Of a stretch of 64,000 nt of DNA, positions 59,560-64,000 are shown in pieces. Both the position numbers and the translations under genes were made by a program. Source of the stretch: Coriaria nepalensis. Taxonomy: Eukaryota; Streptophyta; Magnoliopsida; Cucurbitales; Coriariaceae. The stretch covers positions 3,045,501 through 3,109,500 of the forward strand of contig CP114493.1 in NCBI GenBank assembly GCA_027186245.1, read 5' to 3'. Under the pieces are notes generated by a model. That model was not told the origin of the DNA and made no database searches. It was given only the letters and a program-made list of their open reading frames with translations. Position 1 is the stretch's first letter. Each line of letters starts with the position of its first letter.

Positions 59560-60720
59560 GATATTCTTTCTTCTAGTAAAATTCTAATTGCTTTAATCAA
59601 ATAATCATTCATGATAATTATCTAACTGTTCATAATAATTACTCGATTAAATGAGGAAGTAAATCACATTTTTGACATATTTAATGATTGACCATAAGGT
59701 GTGATTCGACTAAAATTTGATTTTTGATTAATTCTCAATTAATTCTCGACTAATTGTGTATTAATTAATTTAAACACGTATTATAAATAAATAATTTCTC
59801 ATTAACTCGATGTGACACACTTAGGTTGTACTAGTATTATTACATGACATCAAAATTAATGAATTAATGAATTAATTCATTTAATTATGTATTATACTAC
59901 ATATTTAAAGTATTTATATAATTATTCTTATCTTTTCTTAAAATATGAAATTAATCCTTAACTACTTTTAGTCTTTATTGTGTGTGACCGGTTATGTTCT
60001 ATATCTAAATATCAAGATGAATTCATAATAATTAATAATTTTATTTAATTCATAATTAGACATATCTAATTTTGAAACTACTTTTCACAATAAATAATTA
60101 ATTTAATTATCTCATAATTAATTTAACTTAAATCTTCCAACCAAGGTTGATTTTTAACAAAGTTAAGGGTACCTATGAGTTCAAAAGTGTACAATATTTT
60201 CCATAAGAACTTGTATGACTAAGTCTCATTAATAGGTTATTATAATTACCATTAAGATTATCTAATAGCCACGTTCAGTGAACTTAGTCTCCAACTAAGC
60301 ACGTACATATGTATCTTGATATTTCTAATATCAATAGTTATGAGATCAACTATTCTTAACCACTAAGAAGATAATATATGTAATTGGCTAACCAAATTAT
60401 CAATATCTTCCCTTAATAATTTTATGACTATGAATTATGTAGATCCTTAGGTTTAAAGCATCTTAATCTCAACTAACATAATCACTATCATGTTTCAAGA
60501 GCATAATTTAAAGTTTTAGGAGTTTACCATGATATGTGCAATAAGCACATATAATATTATTTTCCAACATTATAATAAACTTGATAAATAATAAATATCC
60601 TTATTAATGATAAATATATAGAATATATTATCATTTGCTAATATTTTGTATAAAAAATTAGATTACTACAAAGTCTTTTATGAATTATCGGGTTTAACGC
60701 ATGACTTGATAAATATATAA
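59560..60720 (-). repeat. Decayed copia LTR (left arm of an inverted pair)
   Basis: GTGTGTGACCGGTTATGTTC at 59980 and CCACGTTCAGTGAACTTAGTC at about 60269 are LTR landmarks in the minus orientation. The element end near 60720 is followed by CTTTCAAT, a relic of the polypurine tract. Confidence 0.55.
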
Positions 60721-60739
60721 CTTTCAATAGATTCTTATG

Positions 60740-61380
60740 AAAGATTATCACTTTTCATCTTTCAGGTAGTCTTGATACTTTGTTAGAAATCAATTTTAAC
60801 TTAAAGGTTTAAGTTAATGAATCATGAAATGATTAAATTAACTATTTAGTTTAAAAGTTATTTCAAAGTTAAATGAATCTAATTATAAAATAGATAAAAT
60901 CATAAGCATTATGAGATTTTTCTACCAGTATAATATAAAACCTAATCGGTCATACAAATTAAAATTCTAAATTAGCCTAGTTAAATTTTCATTGAGCATA
61001 AGAAAAATGAATAATTTTGATTTTAAAAGTAAAATTATAATTTGCTAATAGTATGACTAAAATGACAAAATGAAAATTTATTACTTTATTAAATTAGATG
61101 TTATACAACTTTATTAATACAACTAAGTACTGATATTGATTTAATTAAAAATGAATAATTTATGAAGAGTATCTAATTAATTATTTAAGTGTCCCAAAAG
61201 TTAATAATTACTAGTTACTCATTAAGTGTTAATGGGCTTAAAGGGTATCGGAAATTCATGTTCCAGATTAATTAAAGCATTAATTCATAGAGATGGGGCT
61301 AAAAGATCCTCACATGACTAGCCTCAAGATAATAGCAACCAATGCCTTGAACTTAGGGAAATAAACCTCTCAAAATCCTA
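60740..61380 (+). repeat. Decayed copia LTR in opposite orientation (right arm)
   Basis: The reverse complement of 60760-60965 matches 59978-60180: TTTGTATGACCGATTAGGTTTTATATTATACTGG aligns with the LTR landmark, followed by TAATTAGA and TTAACTTAAACCTTTAAGTT blocks. This LTR therefore faces its neighbour. Similarity fades after about 61.3 kb. Confidence 0.6.
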
Positions 61381-62015
61381 ATTTCCTATTCCATATACCT
61401 CCTCCTTATAAACAAAATTCAAAAAAATTAGTTGAAATATCGAAACTAATAAACCAAGAAATTTTTTTATCATAGTATTTGTTAATCATTGCCAATTAAT
61501 ATTTCAATATAAACCCAATTTTCAACAACTTTCAAGAACCCAATTTCTTTTGGTTAAAAACTCAATTTAAACACCAAAACTTGAATTTGCTTCACACGTT
61601 GTTTTCAACATCTTCCATCCTAAATCCAATTACACGACACAATCTAACTTAAACTACAGATTTATCCAATCTCCAGTCTCCAAACTCTTTAGCAAGCCAA
61701 GATTGGTATGAAACATCATGTTATTACCCATGCAACAAATTCATTCAAAATCAATAACAGGTAAGAGAAACGTATAACTTCCCATTCTGAAAAATGATGA
61801 TATTAAAAAAAATATATGTATTCAAGAAATTCAGATTGTTAATTAATGTTACACACATTCATACGTAAACTTTCCATCGTTTATCGTCATCCATATTTTG
61901 TATTGATCTAGCACATTCTGCTCTTGGAGCAGGGTAATCTAATGAAACAATTACCCCATTTTTTCTTATAAACGGTACAATAAGAAAAAAAAAAAAAAAA
62001 AAGAACTCTGACCAG
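61381..62015. other. Spacer downstream of the TM9SF gene
   Basis: AT-rich. The right part (about 61860-62015) is the probable 3' UTR of the TM9SF gene on the minus strand, with an A tract at 61985-62002. No other feature is seen. Confidence 0.5.
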
Positions 62016-64000
62016 TTACTCACATTTGATGGAACGGTATATGTGGCGGACAAACAACAAAGCTGCACGGAAACCTACAGTCCCGAGCATAAGGAAGAAA
62101 CCATAGCAGATGCAGGCCATGTACCCAAAAAAGAATGTTGTTTGCATAAAGCCAGACATGTCCGAGCGAGCATAGTAGTAGTATAAACAATACGCATAGA
62201 TAAATAGGCCAGTTGATCCTCCACAGAGAAAAGATCTGCAGATATATCAAGTGAAAATAAAACCCTGGAACTGAGATATTATTATATTTCTGGATGGAGA
62301 AATAAGAAATACATGCACACCAAGCCTTCACTTTTGTTTCAAGGAACTGTACGATGTAATAATGTAAGAATGACATTTTTTTTGCTAAGTGGAGATGGAA
62401 GTAAGATTTTGGAACTTTTGCAAAACTGGATTTGTAAAGATGGCCATAAACATATATGCAAGCCAAGGAGACTGCATATATACCAATGCCAGTAGATGAT
62501 TATTTGACATTCGCAATATCAATCTTAAAACATCACATTCTATTAAATTCAAGCTATTAAATCTAAGTTCTGCCTATACTCAGAATACCCAGGAAAAAAA
62601 ATGCAGTCAAAAAAGTTTTCTAATGAGATTATTCAACCCCGATCAAGAAATCACAGCAATAAATGGGAGCAATTACATACCTCCACCACCATTCATGGTC
62701 CTCAGCTGCAAGTTGGAAGTATGTCAATGCTACAGTAATGAAAGCTGTAACAATCAGAAGAATGATAAAGACAATAAACAAGATGCTGTAAATAGTGTAT
62801 ATCCTGTGACCCCAGACACTTGCAAATATATAATATAGCTCGATGTATATAGCGCTGAAAGGCAAAAACCCTGCCATTGCCATTTGTGGGACTGTCCCAC
62901 GGTACCACGGCAAAGAAGGAATCTCTCTAGGATACTTAGTAGTACGGCATGGAGCTTGAAACTCAACCTTGCTATTCTTCCCAGCAATTCCACCCAAAAC
63001 CAGTAGAGGAGATGTTACAAGAGTCCATATAAGAACTATCACCACAATGGTACCAAATGGAAGAGCAGCAGTGGCTGTATATGCAATTGCAACAGTGTTT
63101 AGAAAGCAGAAAGTTAGAAGCAAGGGTCCACAGAAGAGGCATCCAGTCAACAACAGATTACGGACCTACCAATGAGGAAGTTTTACTAATTAGTACAAGA
63201 CCAAAATGGCGATTCAATTATTGCTAAATGTAAGATAACTTGCACTGAAAAACAAATACCCAGTTCGTTCCCTCTAGCTGAGAGTACAAGGAGGTTGCAG
63301 TGTAACCAGCAATACCAGATGTGAGAGCATATATAACAACTAGTGCAGTAAACAATGCCCCACGGTTGTACGGATAAAATACGCCAACAAGTGCAAGTAT
63401 AAAGATGAAAACAGTACTGCAGAGATGTATAAATACAATCTTACTTAGACAAAAACAGTTAAAGACGATGAGAAACTGCCTAATATGAATTCTTAAAGAG
63501 GGTGACAAGTGATTGGATGGAGAGGGGTCTTACAGTGTAAACAGTTGAGTACCAGAACCAAGTGAAGCTGCAAAGAGAGACTTGTATTTAGGGTACCTGA
63601 ATACATCTCCATGGATGTATTTCCATCCGGTCTCTTCTTGATCTTCAGCTGTTTCCTCATCATGTGCATATCTATGATAAAGACAAGCAAGTGAAATGTG
63701 AAAAAATGCTTGCTCTCTTTAAAAGAAAACAACTGGATAGACAGAATTTAAAACTGAATACGTAGACAGGAAAAGGAAAGAGTCGATTATAAGATTTTTC
63801 TTACTTGACAAAGTCATTCTTAAGAACCCGCATAAGAATAGTGGTAAGGAACCCAGTTAGGAGGAGAACTGTCACGCAGGAATTTATGATTGAGAACCAA
63901 TGAATTTCGAAATGATGAGTCAAGGAAGATGACTGTGAGTACTTATCCATCCTCTTCTCAAAAGGAGTATTTGTTTCCTTCCACTTCACAGTGTACAAAA
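62016..64000 (-). CDS. Transmembrane 9 superfamily (TM9SF/EMP70) protein, 3' part
   Basis: The CDS is complement of 62016-62235, 62681-63165, 63260-63416, 63534-63671 and 63805 to beyond 64000. All junctions are GT-AG and in frame; about 398 C-terminal residues of a usual 640-660 are visible. TM9SF proteins are nine-helix Golgi/endosomal proteins with a large lumenal N-terminal domain (outside the window). The first helix is in the 63805-64000 exon (IHWFSIINSCVTVLLLTGFL). Then come YAHDEETAEDQEETGWKYIH (cytosolic loop), GSGTQLFT, YPYNRGALFTALVVIYALTS, YSQLEGTNWVRN, AALPFGTIVVIVLIWTLVTS, GFLPFSAIYIELYYIFASVW, DHEWWWRSFLCGGSTGLFIY and FFFGYMACICYGFFLMLGT. The C-terminus RSIKCE ends in the K-x-D/E signal known to retain plant TM9 proteins in the Golgi. 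The frame is intact. Confidence 0.95.

Noticed and set aside
62020..62466. 148-aa minus-strand frame ending at 62020
   Set aside because: It is a different frame of the last TM9SF exon plus intron; the TM9SF frame ending in KCE at 62016 is the real one.

Overview
The window is nuclear DNA of a flowering plant, most likely a eudicot. It is AT-rich, has intron-split genes with GT-AG junctions, and is dominated by nested plant transposable elements. Ty1/copia remnants are most frequent, with L1-type LINE, Ty3/gypsy with a plant-mobile-domain (PMD) gene, hAT, MULE-like, DUF1985-Ulp1 and CACTA-like pieces. I cannot assign a genus from the sequence alone. No operons, CRISPR arrays, rRNA or tRNA genes were recognised.

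Four host genes stand out: (1) RPB8, the small shared subunit of nuclear RNA polymerases (minus strand, 3 coding exons, 22.1-25.95 kb, 144 aa); (2) a CASP-like membrane protein of the 4D type (plus strand, 2 exons, 31.9-33.3 kb, 192 aa); (3) a 12-exon gene for a 350-aa protein, probably plastid-targeted, whose body resembles the bacterial YaaW/UPF0174 family (plus strand, 46.7-52.2 kb); and (4) the 3' part of a TM9SF/EMP70 nonaspanin gene that runs off the right edge (minus strand, 62.0-64.0 kb). They are functionally unrelated housekeeping or membrane genes.

Layout: 0-2.8 kb is AT-rich spacer with a CACTA-like end. 2.8-9.8 kb is a decayed but nearly full-length copia element (minus). 9.8-13 kb is a LINE (minus) split by a solo copia LTR. 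14.3-16.3 kb holds a PMD gene remnant followed by the C-terminal part of a Ty3/gypsy integrase (plus). A second PMD copy lies inverted at 17.8-18.1 kb, with a coiled-coil fragment at 18.3-18.9 kb. 19.4-21.4 kb is a truncated hAT transposase (minus). 22.1-26.3 kb is RPB8, with a LINE tail in intron 1. 27.7-29.7 kb is a DUF1985-Ulp1 element (minus), followed by a dense CTCGATGG/CCATCGAG palindrome cluster and a hAT-like subterminal block. 31.8-33.3 kb is the CASP-like gene. 34.1-37.2 kb is a second copia element. 37.2-41.1 kb is a third, with its LTR abutting the second. 43.7-44.9 kb is a plus-strand LTR. 45-45.9 kb is a MULE-like N-terminal fragment with a duplicated acidic block. 46.7-53.6 kb is the YaaW-like gene, with a 1,067-bp, almost identical tandem duplication of its last intron end, last exon and 3' flank. 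53.6-61.4 kb is a pile of copia LTRs and polyprotein fragments, including an inverted LTR pair. 62-64 kb is TM9SF.

I found no convincing undescribed system. The most interesting items are the fresh terminal-exon duplication, the YaaW-like plant gene, the PMD-gypsy association with an inverted second PMD copy, and several unexplained repeat architectures. All identifications rest on reading translations and recalled family motifs; no database search was run.
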